Of a stretch of DNA of 64,000 nucleotides, positions 37,101-52,100 are shown piece after piece; positions within the stretch are counted from its first letter, which is position 1; each line of letters begins with the position of its first letter. The notes under the pieces are model-generated. The model saw nothing but the letters and a program-made list of their open reading frames with translations. It was not told where the DNA came from and did not search any database. The DNA comes from Chrysogorgia sp. JL179-B06. Lineage: Eukaryota; Cnidaria; Anthozoa; Scleralcyonacea; Chrysogorgiidae. The translations under genes were made by a program, and so were the position numbers. Location of the stretch: contig JAYKKM010000437.1 in NCBI GenBank assembly GCA_035772405.1, positions 9,464,001-9,528,000 on the forward strand, written 5' to 3'.

Positions 37101-40100
37101 TATATGGTGATTTTCAACCCGGGCTGAAATCCATATTTTTCGCGGGAAATCTTTTCAAAATGGCACCACGCAACATGAAGAAAATGGCTCTTTTCGTATT
37201 TTCGCAGTTCAGTGTGCTTCATGCTCTTCTTTTTCAACTGAATGGCATAGTGATTGCGTACAAGCTGTTGGAAGCCAAAAGGAACTAGATTTTGGCAGCA
37301 TACCTATCTTCAAAGAGAACAACGAGTGGTAGAAAAAGAAGATATTTATGCTCCAATAATTTCAGCCCGGTTTAAAATTATGATTTGCAATTATATGGAA
37401 TTTTTCAGTCTGTTTTGTTGAGCTGAAAATCCTAGGTTGGTAAAACCGGGCTGAAATTATCATCATGTAATTTCAGCCCGGCTAAAGTTACAAACGGGCT
37501 GAAAACTCTCATATAATCGGCTCCTTAGCATCAGACAGGAGTCGAACCCATCCGGCCACTCGGACTCCGATTGTAGAGCGAAGGTTATTTGATGTGGTGG
37601 TCCATGTGCATCACTATATCAATAGCCCAATAGACATTACCCAACCTTCTGTCCATCACTGGTGGTAGACCAATTGCATAAATACCACAACGAATCATGA
37701 CACATGTATAGCATCAAGTTCATTTTTTTGAAGGCTATTAAAAATTTCAAAAGCTGAGAACAATATGTAAAATTGGACAGAATTCAAAAGAATGAAGTTA
37801 TGAGGTTATGCGTGTATAATCAAGGAATTATAGTAGTAGTAGTAGTCACTAATAGATTTACACGTCATACGAATTTCTGAGTAATTCTCTTCAGCGTTAA
37901 TTCAAATAGTCACCTGCATCGTATGATATACTTATCATTAATAGACCCTCGGCTCGGGGAATTCGACGAAATATTACTCCGAGGAATGATATATATATAA
38001 TCCCGACGGGTAATATTTCGTCGAATTCCCGGAGTGGAGGGTCTTTAAATGATATATTATACCGAACAATATGGAATACTGTCTTCTTGTTCCTCCATTG
38101 TTGACAGCCTCGTTTTGGTTTAACCGCGTAAATATAATATATATGATAAATATAATAAACTAGAAATAAACGTTTGAATCACTGGGCCCAAGTGTGTGAT
38201 ACAACATTCCCCACGAACCAACGTTAGAAAGTTAAGCATGTTTAACTGATATCACAGCTAATTTAATGTCGCAAGGCATTGTGGTAAATGTACAGGCGCC
38301 ATCTTTCTCGCTCAACTGGTCACACACGATACTCACTTCTTGTTGAAAGACTCCTTGCTGAGTTCCAATTCTTTTTGGATAGTTCCAATTTCTAAACTTC
38401 GATCTTTCTCCAGCGCAACTATAGAACGAAGGACAACGTGAAGCTTAATGGACCTATATCCTCCAACAGTTTAATGTTTCTTTCTAAAGTAGGGATACCA
38501 GAAACATGTTTTGACCAGAAACATGCTTTGGAACAAAAGTCTATTTGGTGAAATTTTCACTGTAAAATAGACATCCAAAGTTGCAAGCTCAAGGAGCCTG
38601 GTGCTAGTGCTACTGTGATGTAGTTTAAAGTGCATATAATCCTTCCAGTTTTTAGCTCTCTGTATAGAGGACGCCAAATAGTCCCCTCGCCAGCGAGGGT
38701 GATAATCTCGCCGCGGCAGGGATCCATTTCTCACCGAAAGTTTATATATATGGTCTCCGAATCAACGCATCGGCGCTCTAACCACTGAGCTATTGAGACA
38801 CGGTCAGAACAGTCAAACATCATATATAGTATACATATTTATAGTATACATATTTATACATCGCCCTGACTCTCAAATATCTACAGGAAGACATCTCATC
38901 TTCGACGAAGTAGAGCGAAGCCTCTCGCAGGAATTCCTCAAGTATAGCGAGCTTATCACCGGCTCTTGTATACAGGAGGCTTTACAATAATTTTCTTTAG
39001 ATGAAGAGAGGATTTATTAATGGTCAAATATATGTATATGAAAATGTGACTGCCCCAACCGGAAATCGAACCGAGGTCTCCGAATCAACGCATCGGCGCT
39101 CTAAATACTGAGCTATGCTGAGCTATTGAGACACGGTCAGAACAGTCAAACATCATATACATATTTATACATCGCCCCGATATATATTATATATATATAT
39201 ATATATGGTCAAATACATATATGGAAAAAGTGACTGCCCCAACCGGGAATCGAACCCTTAAAGCCCTCTGTATACAAGAAGTTGTGTATCGCTTCGCTAC
39301 TTTGGGAAGTGCGCTCGAGAGGCCTTTCTCCACATTATGGTTAGATGCGATGTCTGCCTGTTGGTGTTAAGTGAAAGCGGCGAATTTAATATGTATATGG
39401 AAAAATTACTGACTGTTCTGACCGTGTCTCATTAGCTCAAAGGTCAGAGCGCCGTAACGTTGATTCGGAGACCAGGGTTCGATTCCCGGTTGGGGCAGTC
39501 ACTTTTTCCATATATGTATTTGACAATATTAAATCCTCTCATATATCAATTAATTATTATTAAAGCCCTCTGTATACAAGAAGTTGTGTATCGCGTGAAT
39601 ATTGGCCGAGATTACGTTCACAATCTACGTACAACGAAACGACTTTTTGCGATTTGTTATTATTGTTTTTAATTTTTGCGGTCTTGGCTCTGGGGACCAT
39701 GGATGGGGAAAAGAAACTCTAGGGGGGACGTTGTTAGTATGGAAGTGAAAATTAAATATTTATTTTAAATATTTTTAATAGTTTAAAAAAACGAGTACCT
39801 AACTGTTCTTCCAATATTTCACATTTTCGTGTGATACTTTGAAGATTCTGAAGAGACTGCTCGTCTTTCCTGAAACAACAATGCCCCAAATACACATGAG
39901 ATAATGTCGAATGCCAGAAGATTAAGGGTGGAATTCGTCGGCCGCGCCTGAACACCCGTGGCAGGGCGATCGACGGGCTTATACAGTTCCCCTTTGGCCG
40001 TATAGTTAGCTTCCGACTGACCAGCCACCTTTTAGATAAAATATGAATCAGGTTTGATTGGCAGAATATTATAAAGATCCAGTTCCTCTTGTTGTTGCCG

Positions 40101-43100
40101 TATGTGACAAACATTAACAAGGCACAAGCTGAGAGATTTACGTTTCTCGAGAAGCCCGACTTCAAGTTAGCAAAGCAGACGTAAGAAGGAAATCCACTAA
40201 CTAACTATGTCTTAGTACATATAGTTCGTCTGATAGACTACCTTCTCATCTCATCCCTCAACTGAGACACTTCCTGCTGAGCTTCATCCACAACCTGTTC
40301 ATGCTTTTCGCCGAGATCTTTCATCGAGATAGCTAAGCACTGTTTGTCCTCCTTTAGAATACTAGGAAAAGAAAGAAAAATCAATTCTTAAAAATCGCTA
40401 TAGATACACAGAAGTGTGAGTACATATCGTAGAATCTTTTCTCCGCCATTGAGGGCCGCTACTTTCGAGATGCAGTTATTTTCGGGGTTCTGCAGACAAA
40501 ATATAAGTGAAGTTCATATAAAGATTTTATTGACTTTATTTTATTTGTAAAGTTTCGCAATTCAAATCAATTAAGTTAAGAAGATATCGCAAGTTGAAGT
40601 TGGAGAGTTTGTCCAATTTCGACGCCATCATTGTTTCTCAAATATGACGTCACTGTCTATCTCGTATTATGCCTAAGAAGTTCCTCTACTTTCCCGCACA
40701 ACGAACGAAATAGTTTATTTTGACTAAATCTCCTCCAAGGAGCACTCACAATAGCTATCACCATGTGATCGCCATCAAAACAACTCCACTGCCGATAAAT
40801 ATGCATTCAGTGACGTCATATCTTCGAAACAAATATGGCGTCAAAATCCTGATATTTTCAACTTCAACTAGTCATATCTCCACTAAATTGATAGGAATAC
40901 TGCAACTTTGGACATAGAGTTGGATCAAATCCGTCTCTCCAAAGGGTTGGGGAATTTGGGAGCGGCTGACGGATTGGGGAAGAGCTGCAGAGAAGAGCAG
41001 AGGAGAGACGGACTTGGTTCATCTTCAGCGTTTTGAATCTAATTATCATAATTTATACAATTTTGGTTGGGAGCGACCATGTCGATTTCATTTCCTAATA
41101 AAAAACACTGTACATTATGCGATATGAAAACCTACTCCATCGTCAATACCATCGTTAAACCAATTCATCACACGCCTCCGACCCAAAAACAGGTTGGTAA
41201 ATCTTGGTTCGCTGTAGGTGAACCAAGTACATCTCTCCTCCCCTTACGCTCTTCCCCAATCCATCAGCCGCTCCCAAATCCCCCAACCTTTGATAGGGGT
41301 ATCTAGTACGTATTCCTTATAAGGAAGCGCAAATAGAAGGCATTGACGAGCAAATAGAATGAATTAACGAGCAAATAGCTGACACGTTCAAACCTCGTAC
41401 CAGCCTCCTTGTTAATTGGATTGTAACCGACCCCAAAACAACAAAGGTCCTAACCCTTTGGCAAACGTTTTCTTAAGAAATAAACCACCCCCAAAGCTAT
41501 AGAATATATCAAAGGAAAGTTAAATTATCTATTTACAACATACGTACAGCTTTATCCTATAGCTAATTTAGTTCTCTTTAAAAGCGCGGATAATCGAACA
41601 TGCCAAAATATAATTTTCCTAATACGGATACCATCTTGTAAACAAAAACACGGCTGTCTTCGACGAACGTTTTCTTGAGAAATAATCAACTCCCAAAGCT
41701 ACAATATATATTAAAACAAAGATACATTATCTGTTTACAATATGCGTGCAGCTTATCCTGCTAGCGAACGTAGTTTTCTTAAAAAGAGTGGATAATCGAA
41801 CATATCGTAACGTGTTAACATATCGTAACGTGTAACCCACATCCAGTGGGCTGGTACGAGTGCCATGTATTTGTTCGTTAATGCCTTCTATTTGCTCGTC
41901 AATGCCTTCTATTTGCTCGTCGGTCACTTCCTTATATGGAATACGTACTAGAAGTACATATGCAACCTTTGGAGAGACGGACTTGATCCAAGTCCTTTAG
42001 ACATTGAAAGACCGCTACATTGGAAAATTTCAGAGGCATCACAACTTTCGGAGGGCCGCTACTTTCATTTTCGTAGGTAGTGTTGAAATACGAATGTAAA
42101 ACACTAAAATGTTATTCTATTCAATATTTCGGCAGTACACCAACCTTTTGATGTTTTCGATACATAGCACATACAAAAATAGTAATAGTGGCATACATAA
42201 AGAAGGCTCGCAATGCGCACACGATGCGTATTGCTGGAGTGAAGATGTGATAGACGCCGAAAGACAAGTATATACGAAGCTTGTTTATTGGAATAATATC
42301 AGCTATCCCCACCTGTGCCTAAAAACCGCATTTCGTTCCACAATTTTTAAACAATTTTCTGTTCGTTACAACGGTATAACTAATCTCTTATTATGAATAA
42401 TATCTTTAATAACATCTTAATAATATCTTACATAACATACTTCAGCAACTCAGTGAGGGTAAAAATACGTGAACACCTTGAGAAGGTTGATTTCATGAAG
42501 ACTATAGGTAGAAGTCAGGGGTGGAAAATTATTTTACTTTCTGGGACCGCAAGAGGACTTCAGAAAAAATTCCGCGAGTAATTGATACTGTGACATTAAC
42601 AAACTGTTGAGCCCCAAACTTTTCTGGCACCAATGGTGGGATGGCCACTGGTAGGAGCGTCGAAACGTTGAGTTGTGTGGATTGCAACTTTTCCGATATA
42701 GTTTTCTAACGACGCTATTCTGTCTCAAAACACTTTGAATAGAAATTCAAATGTTTCAGTTTATATACGCGTTCAAATACGCGCCTGCTAGCTTGCAGTC
42801 CAGGGGACAGATGTTCAAAAGGCAATTAGCTTAATCCAGGATAAGTGGAAATTTTGTGGCCAAAATTATAAAGATGAAACACTAACCCTAATGCTAACCC
42901 CAATGCTAGCCTTAATTATGCTAACCCTAATACTCACCCAACGCTAACCCAAATGCTAACCCAAATACTAATCCTAATATTAACTCAAAAACTACATCCT
43001 TTAATTTATCAACGCATTCCCTTGCTAATGCCTGTTTCGCGGAAAGTCTGATTCCACGTGTTTTAAATCAGGAGTTGACTTGTAATGATACGCAAGTTAT

Positions 43101-46100
43101 CCGCTGGACAGCAAGCTAGCATACTTTGTGAGTATCTCGAACATGATTTAGTGCCGACTCAAAAGTGTCCAGATCCCACAAATAATGACTTCAACTTACT
43201 TCATTTCAATGTCAGTTTTCTTCTGCATGTCTACGGCTTCTGCGAGATCGCGCTCCAAAGTAGCGACGTTGTTTTTGTTGACGTCTAAAGTCTCTTCCAG
43301 TACTTTACGCTGTTCATTTAATGCTGTTAAAGTGGTAACTTTTTCGTAGAGTGTATATTCCAGGGACTCCACTCGAGATGCATATTGCTCCATGTACGAC
43401 GACATCTCCTTCTCCAGGTCATCTTTACTGCTCTTCATATTCTATAGCGAAATAATTAAGGAAAACCACATATTATATAAACTATAACTTATAGCATTTA
43501 TCGTAACCTTCACGCCATCATTTGTCGTGAAAAAGTTAGTTTGAATATATGAAAAATTTAAACAGGTGCGTATTGGTAAATAATAGTTCAAACACGAGTG
43601 AAGGCGTTGTTACAACAATGCCATTGCGAGACAAGTTGCACGAACCATTGCTAAGTGTAACATGCCTTGCAACAGCGAAAATTGTTGCGACATAAGTTGC
43701 TGCAATCGTTGCAGAAAGTAGAATCTAGTTCTACTTGGTAAGCCAATGTTTTGGCATTAAAAGATTGGGTAAATTTTTTTTTGCATTATAAATATTGGGT
43801 AACAAATGTTAACACAAACAAAAGGAATAAAATAAATCAGTGTTTGAATGTCTATAGTTACAACTGGCAACTTCAACATTTGCTTTAAAGGTAACATGAT
43901 GCATTGTTGAAGTATTATAATACATGTATAAAATATTAATCATTGTCTATTTACAGTGCATATATACATAATATGCAGGTATACATCAAAACAATTCTTC
44001 TAGTGATGGTTCAGGTAGAAGAAAAATTCAGTGTTTGAAAGGTTGGGTAAAACCTTTTTTAGTTTCAACTTGTTTATCTTCGGTACCAACCCCTTCCATA
44101 AATAATGAACGCTCCCTAAGCTCTTCTTATCTACGTTCAGAAACATATTTTAGTCTCCGTAAACTCCCGTACCCACTCCGTATCGCGTTCGAGGGACAAA
44201 ATGTGCGCGCGCAGCTCTCTAGGTCGGAGAAACAAAACAATGCCAATGGCCGCAGTAAAAATAGTTCATGGATGTGATACAGAAAGTGATAGCGATATTG
44301 ATTTAAAAATATTTATTAAAATGTGCCTTACTGTCAGTGTGTACTGACGCCTCTCAAAATACAGGAAATGTTATTTCAGAAAACTATTTTCAAAATTTCA
44401 GGGGTTTATACATTAAATCTTTCCTGTCCGGACTGATGAAGAACTGATGAAGATTGACGAAGACGTGAATCGAAAAACGCGGCACACGGTGACACAAGAT
44501 TAAAAATTAAAACTCGACAAGCGCCAGGCACATGAGATCCACTCACACGCCGAGTTTGATTTTATTTTATAAAAAACTGTGCGATTGGTGGAATTTTGAA
44601 TTTTCATGATGCTACGCGAGAGCGCAAGATATGCTTTTCTAGAAAAATGAAAGTTTTTCAACTTAATTATGATAATTATTGTTAATTATCAACCTCGTTC
44701 CCAGGGCATTTTGCCTCCACGGGGAAGGTCGGCGAAAATGGCCCTGGGATCGGCTGATCACATGACACCCAGAATTTCTGGGTGTTTAGATATGATAATT
44801 TTTGTGGTCTTTGTTCCATTGCCTTTGTCTACTTTGTTGACCTGAATTGAGAAATGTCCAATGCTCTTCAGAGTTGTTCATGTCAGCATTCGTCGGCATA
44901 AAAGCAGCCAACAAGCTTAATAATCCACCATACATCCATGGTTATCTCTTACAAAAGGTATGAAGAAGCATATATCCAATTTAGCGAAAGCTATCACTTC
45001 TAATTTGCTGTAAAATTTGAAGACAGCATTCAGATTTAGATGAATAAACTATACTCGGCTGAATTAATTGAGTTTCATGACAAGCCAATCGCATTATACA
45101 ATGGTCCAGCCGATCCCAGGGCCATTTTCGCCGACCTTCCGTCGTGGAGGAAAAATGCCCTGGGTACGAGGTTGTTAGTTTATATTAACATGTGTCTTGT
45201 AGCATTGGTAAAAGCCGGTTTATTGGGCTTTCAGAAAATGTATAGATTTCACAACAGTTATGGAACAAAGAGGTGGTTCAATTTTGGATGTTTTTCAGCC
45301 GGACAGGAAAGAGTTAAATAAGTAATCTCGCGAGAAATGACGTCATATTTCATTCGGGCATGTTCAGTACCCCTTTTTCGCCCGTACATCTATGCTGGAG
45401 ACCATGAACTCAGTCCAACAACCGAGTCTGTGTAGCTCAACGGTAAAAACATTTTACTGGAGATCAGGTGGTTAGAATTTGTTTGCCAAAAAAATACAGG
45501 AAAGTCCAAAGCTATAAAATAAAATGCCATCACTTGTCTCGGTAACGGCTGATTCTGCAGCGTTGTAGTTGCACGATAGGCAATGTTTCTTGCAAATTAT
45601 GTATATTAATTTACACTTGATGAATCAGATGAAGGAAAAGTTATGGTAAATTACCAGTGTCGAATCATATACTTTGAAACCCAACCTGGACCAGTTGCGA
45701 AAAATGCAACTTCAAGGCCAGGATCGCGGGCTCAATTCCCAGCCGGAAGGCCTTAAAGTTGGTCCCGGTCTCAAATTATATGATTTGACATTCGTAATTT
45801 ACCATAACTTTTCCTTTCTCGCAACGGCTGTTTCTGTGGCGCTGCAGTTACACGAGAGTGGAGTGTTACGCTGGGCAATGTTTCTTGCAATTTATCTCGT
45901 AATGGCTGATTGAATGTCCATACCTTGTATGTATTTTCAACATCATCGAGCTGTTCCTGTAAAGTTAAGTTGTCTTGCTGCAAGGCAATCGTCATTCCTA
46001 AATGGGATTAATTGAAAGTTTAAAGAATAACGATAAACAATAGATGAGCAAATGTATATTAATTATATTTATAATAATATTTGACAATGCTTATTCCGAC

Positions 46101-49100
46101 TGCCAACCGGGAATCGAACACAAGGTCTCTGACTTAACGTATTAGAGTCTGCCCACTCAGCTATTGAGAGACAGGGTCCAGGACAGTCAGAGATTTCCAA
46201 CGCCGTTCTTTCCACAACCTCTACCTGGAGACAACGCATCACCACGTACAGCTGAGCCTCACTCGCTATATATTTAGTATAAACTTGCTAGTACTTCAGT
46301 AATAAAAATGCTGAAATCTGATCTCCCAGTGTTCAAATGTGAAGATACTGAAATTCCAAATCAGTAAGTAATAAAATGGAAATATTAGGGATAACAATTG
46401 ATGACAAACTTAATTAATTTGTCAGTAAAATATGCTGAAAGGTAAGCCAACAGGTTGCTGTATTGAAACGAATGAAGAAAATCCTGCCTTTAAAACCAGG
46501 AAAGATCTTTATTGTGTAGATATGGCACAAGTTTCAACGGCAAGTCGACACCTTACGAGTCCTTCTTAAAGAGACACTCCACCCCAAAAACAAGTGTTGC
46601 TTAAATTAAAGTTCTTTGTCGCCTTACATGAGAATGGGTATTAGTTTTCTTCTAATCGTTTTAGTTTCAGAGTTGCAAAAAGACAAAAAATGACCCCAAA
46701 CCTGATTTGTGGGAGTCAAAAATGTCCCCAATTATACCGTATGTTCGACACAAAACAATTATCAATAAAACGAGTTTTATCAGAATTTCCATTGGTATTA
46801 TCTGGCAGTTGCCAATTTTGTAACTTACATTGACTGCTTTTTCTCATGCTGGACTACTATCAGCTAAATGCTAATAAGCAGTCCTTGATGTAAAAAAAAT
46901 ATCAGGTGATAATGTGATATCACAGTCGGTACTTGGTAGTTCAGTAGTTGATTCATTATCAGTATTTAGACTTCAGAAAAAAGGCAAGCTGGGCTCCTCC
47001 ACCTTTAGTCTCTTGGTCACAGGAGAGTCGAGCTTGTTCTGCAGGGTGATGAAGTGCCACCTCCCCCTCCCGAAGTGCCTATCTAATGCCTCCCTCATTC
47101 CAGTGGATCAGGGCTTCCTTCCCAACATCTGATATGTCCATCTCCCTTCCTCTTGCTCCCGTGCAGTTCCTCGTAGTTGCCCATGCTCTCCACCACCCCG
47201 TCGACATGGGTCTTCACCAGGCACAGGCTGAGGAGGAGGAAGTCTTGGAGGCCGGAGTATAGAGAGGGTTCCTTGAAGAGATAAAGGAAATTAATAATAT
47301 TCGACACTCTCGGCTCCCTGATCTGATCCTTCTTTTGACACACTTTCAGTTTACCTCTCTCTGGGCATTTCATCACAAGTTTTTGACAATCAGGAATACA
47401 AGTGTGAGTCATGAAGATAAGGTGCTGGAACCTCTTCACGATCTCTTGATTCTCTTCATTGAGTTCATTGTCACCAGCAGCTTAAGCCATGTCTTTGAAC
47501 CTTTTCTTGAAATCCTCCTCCTCATATTTTGCATTCTTCATCACCTTCCTCAGACTCTTCTCCCTCTCTACCTTCACCTCGGTAGATGTCTTCCAGGATG
47601 TCTTCTAAGTCGAGACAGTTACCAGCCTCCTTGATCACTGCTGGTGCAGGACTCGCTTTCAACTTCTCCTCCAGATGCTTCCTTAGATGCTTCACCAGGC
47701 TTGTCAGCTTGTTTTCCACTGTAGCAAGGACAGACGCACAGCCGGAGATGTCGTAAGCCGTCCTACCCATCCTGCTTCGCTGGAACAGAGCTGTCTGAAT
47801 AGAGACGCACTTCCCATCTAGGATGTCATCAATCTTCTCCCCCAGCTTTGGCCACAGAGACTGGTCAATTTCCTCCAGCTCCTCTGTCTCGTTGTCAGTC
47901 AACGTTAGCTTCTCCATCTTCTTCAACTCCTCCAGCAGCTCCATTTGCCTCTTGGGTATGTCCCAAGGGAACTGCTGGACAGTCTGGCGGAGACTGCTGG
48001 TGAGCAATAAGGACTGGCTGCCTTGTCCCTCACTTTCTTGTCAGTGCTCTCTGTCCTCTTCTTCAGAGCAGCAATGTTGGTCTCGTTTCTCTTCTCAAAA
48101 TAGGCAATTGAACCCTCAAAGTAAGCAGTCGTCCTCCTTCCCTTTGGTATTCACCTCCTCCTTCTTCACAGTATCTACTGTATCTTTGGGACATTTCAAA
48201 TCTTACATGAATAGAATCTTTATATCCGTAGTTCGGTACATATGAACATAACTTAAATAAGTTCCATGAAAATGAAATTTCTTGGCCGCCATTTTGTATT
48301 TTTTAGTCCCCTGTCCCCACCGTTAATAGTTCACAGTCTCCACAAATCCACAATAAGCTTTTTGACTTGTTTCCAATTCCTATAAAAAATGTCCCCAAAC
48401 AGTTTGCAGGTTTGAGGTTTTTTAGTTTTAGAGAAATTTGGTTTTATTTCGAATAACTGAAGGCACATGCTGTTTAATTATATCTACCAACCTTTGGGTA
48501 GTTCTACCTACATATCGAGCATCACACTCACATTTATATTTGATAAGCAACCCTTTTTGGCCCTAGAAATGCCCGGTGTATCTCAAACTACCGTGGATAG
48601 GGAATATTTCTGATGATTTTGCAAAGAAACTCAAGGAACTTTTTTGCCAGTAAATTAAACTGCATTTTTTAAAAAAGTTCTATTTTATCACCGACTCCAA
48701 AGGAATCTCTACCTGCTCATTCTTCAAGCTGTGTTATTTACGAATATAAATGTGAGTGTAATGCTCGCTATGTAACTAGCTTACATAATGAGTACATATG
48801 ATCAGGTACCTATGGGAAAACAGTGATATATCAACCAAAACTAGTTCTAATGATACGAAACGTGGTTATAAAACATCTAACCAAAGACAGATCTGTGTTC
48901 TGTAGTAAAATCTGGGATTATGGTGAGATATTTAAAAAATCAAATTTTCTATTAAATTATTTGATTCACAAATAGGTTGTGGTCGGTACTTACACTGGAG
49001 ATAAGTTTATGATTTTACTACAGAACACAGATCTGTCTTTAGTTAGATGTTTTACCAAGTTTCGTTTCATTAGCACTAGTTTTGGTTGATATATCACCGT

Positions 49101-52100
49101 TTTCCCACCGATACCTGATCATATGTACTCATTGTGTAAGCTATTAAATAAATGATTAAAGGGATATGGCAATATAAATTAACTTTGTCTCATTTGAAAG
49201 AACTCGTGAAATGGTATAACAAGACCTTTTACAATTTTCCCTTATCTTTTTTGGTTTTCGAAATAATTTGACGAAAGACAGCGTGCTGTCCGCCATCTTG
49301 GAATTATTTTCGATATGCATGTGACGTCATAAGTAGGGTAAAGTGAAATTTTTATCTTGCCAACCTTACGACATTATGAGCCAGAAACTCGATTATGTTG
49401 TAAATGATTATTTCCATTTTCAATTGGCCCACAACATTTTAAAAAGCCTTCAGCGGAAATTCGGTCACCTATGAGTAGTTTCATCAGGTTTACCCTGCTT
49501 GTGACGTCACCAATTTCCTAGTTAATTAGGTCAAATATTACAAGAAGATGGCGGATTGTAGACTGTCTTTTGTCATAATTATCTGAAATATTTCAAAAAC
49601 CAAGAAAGATACAAAAAAATTGTAAAAGGTCTTCTTATACCATTTCACGAGTTCTTTCAAATGAGACAAAGTTAATTTATATTGCCATATCCCTTTAACT
49701 AGCTGCTAACTGGTATACACTATGCTATCAATTCATGTTTTATCATAATCTACATGAATGTAGCTTTCATTTAATACCATATATAGTCAAGAAATTGTGT
49801 AAAACTATATACATGTAGCGTCATCAAGATGGCCGCAACGCACTACTACCGGCTTTCTCCTTAGAACATGTAGTTTATATTATCCTTAGAATCCTTAGAA
49901 CATGTAGTTTAATCGAGTGAAATTCCAAATATTACTTGTAAAAACCCAAAATCTTATCCCGGAATAGGCTGTCGGCAACGGCTCCATAGCTCAGTGGTCA
50001 GAGCACTGTACTAGCATCGTGGGTTCAATTGCAGCAGGAAGGCCTTTAAGTTGCATTTTTCGCAACAGGTCCCGGTTTGGTCTTAAAATGTATATATTCC
50101 AACACTCAACACATTTTCCTTTCTCAACAATAGTTGTTCAATCCAGTCTTTAGTTAGAGATCAGTGTATGTGTCAATTCGTCCTTTCGGGGCTAACATGA
50201 GCAAGGTATTCTAAGAGTTAAGCCGTTCGAGTTAATGAAATTCCCCGGGACTAATCTGTACGTATCGTTCGAGTTAAGCCACCATTGAAAGAGGGTAAAA
50301 TACACCTAACCACGAAAATCATTTGTTTGAAATGGCGTTAAAAATGATGAAGGATGACGCCAACCGTTTTTCAATATTGATTTTCGTTCTTGAGTTAGTG
50401 GCAAGTTTTAAAAATGGATATAACTTCCAAATTACTAAAAAAAATCACTTAAAACTTTGTATGTGGCACCACCAAACGGAAGAACATCGTTCAAGTTTTA
50501 TTGTTGTCATTATAACAGATTAGTTTCCAACCCCCTAAGTTCCCGTATCAAAAACCTTCGTAGGCTTACCGTGAAGTTTAGTACATTGAGTTTCGAGATC
50601 TTCTCTGTCTTCTGAGATATCGGCGTTGTCTTGCTCTAAAATTGACGGCAAAAGAATATATTTTAAAAAACGACTTCTTAGTGGGTTGAACTCATAGCGT
50701 GTAAGTTTCTTCACCTAACAAGTTGATTTGTCCTTGTAAAGCTTTCACTTGGGAGTTGGCAAGATCCAGGTCTGCTTGCAAGGTCTCGATGGAGCACTCG
50801 TATTTACTTTGTTGAAGGAGCATTTCCTGTAAAATACAGACAGCGTATTTGTAAAGTAAATATTATGCAATATTAATAAATATTTACTTAATGCGTGTGT
50901 GCGACATGGATAAATGGATAGATGGATAAATAGATGGATGGATGGACAGACGGACAAAGGAAGGATCCATGAGAATGGATGGATGTGAGAATGGATGGTA
51001 GGAAGGATGGATGGATGTAGGAATGGATGGATATAGGAATGGATGGATGGATGTAGGAATGGATGGAGGTAGGAATGAATGCATGACAATGGATGGATGG
51101 ATGTAAGAATGGATGCATGAGAATGGATGGATGTAAGAATGGATGGATGTAGGAGTGGATGGATGTAGGAATGGATGGATGTAGGAATGGATGGATGTAA
51201 GAATGGATGCATGAGAATGGATGGATGTAGGAATGGATGGATGAGAATGGATGGATGTAAGAATGGATAGATGTAGGAATGGACGGATGGATGTAGGAAT
51301 GGATGGATGTAAGAATGGATGGATGTAAGAATGGATGGATGTAGGAAGGATGGATGTATGAATGGATGGATGTAGGAAGGATGGATGTAGGAATGGATGG
51401 ATGAGAATGGATGGATGTAAGAATGGATGGATGTAGGAAGGATGGATGTATGAATGGATGGATGTAGGAAGGATGGATGTAGGAAAGATGGATGTAAGGA
51501 CGGATGGATGTAGGAATGGATGGATGTAGGAATGGATGGATGGATGTAGGAATGGATGGATGGATGTAGGAATGGATGGATGTAGGAATGGATGGATATA
51601 GGAATGGATGGATGTAAGAATGGATGGATGGATGGATGTAGGAATGGATGGATGTAGGAATGGATGGATATAGGAAGGATGGATGGATGTAGGAATGGAT
51701 GGATGGATGTAAGAATGGATGGATGTAGGAATGGATGGATGTAGGAATGGATGGATGTAAGAATGGATGGACGGGATGGATGCATGAGAATGGATGGATG
51801 TAGGAATGGATGGATGTAGGAAGGATGGATGCATGAGAATGGATGAATGTAGGAAGGATTGATGTAGGAAGGATGGACGGGATGGATGCAGAATGGAGGG
51901 ATGGACGATATGGTTTGATAAATAGTTCACCTTGTTTCGAAGTATTTCTTCGTCGATTTTCATTCTCAACTTCCCCAATTCATCATTTAGTGCAGAAAGA
52001 TTCGATTGTAATGACTGACGTTCATGGGAAGACGATTCTAACTCGCTCAACTAAAAGGCACGCAATGGTATACGATTGAAAATATTTTCGTTCCCAAGAT

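Noticed and set aside
47823..48245. 140-codon Ser-rich plus-strand frame
   Set aside because: Antisense shadow of the minus-strand coding relic.
50745..51785. 346- and 388-codon HPSI/SYIHP repeat proteins
   Set aside because: Minisatellite translation in several frames. The first 40 codons of the longer one are a real HMMR-like exon and are annotated as such.
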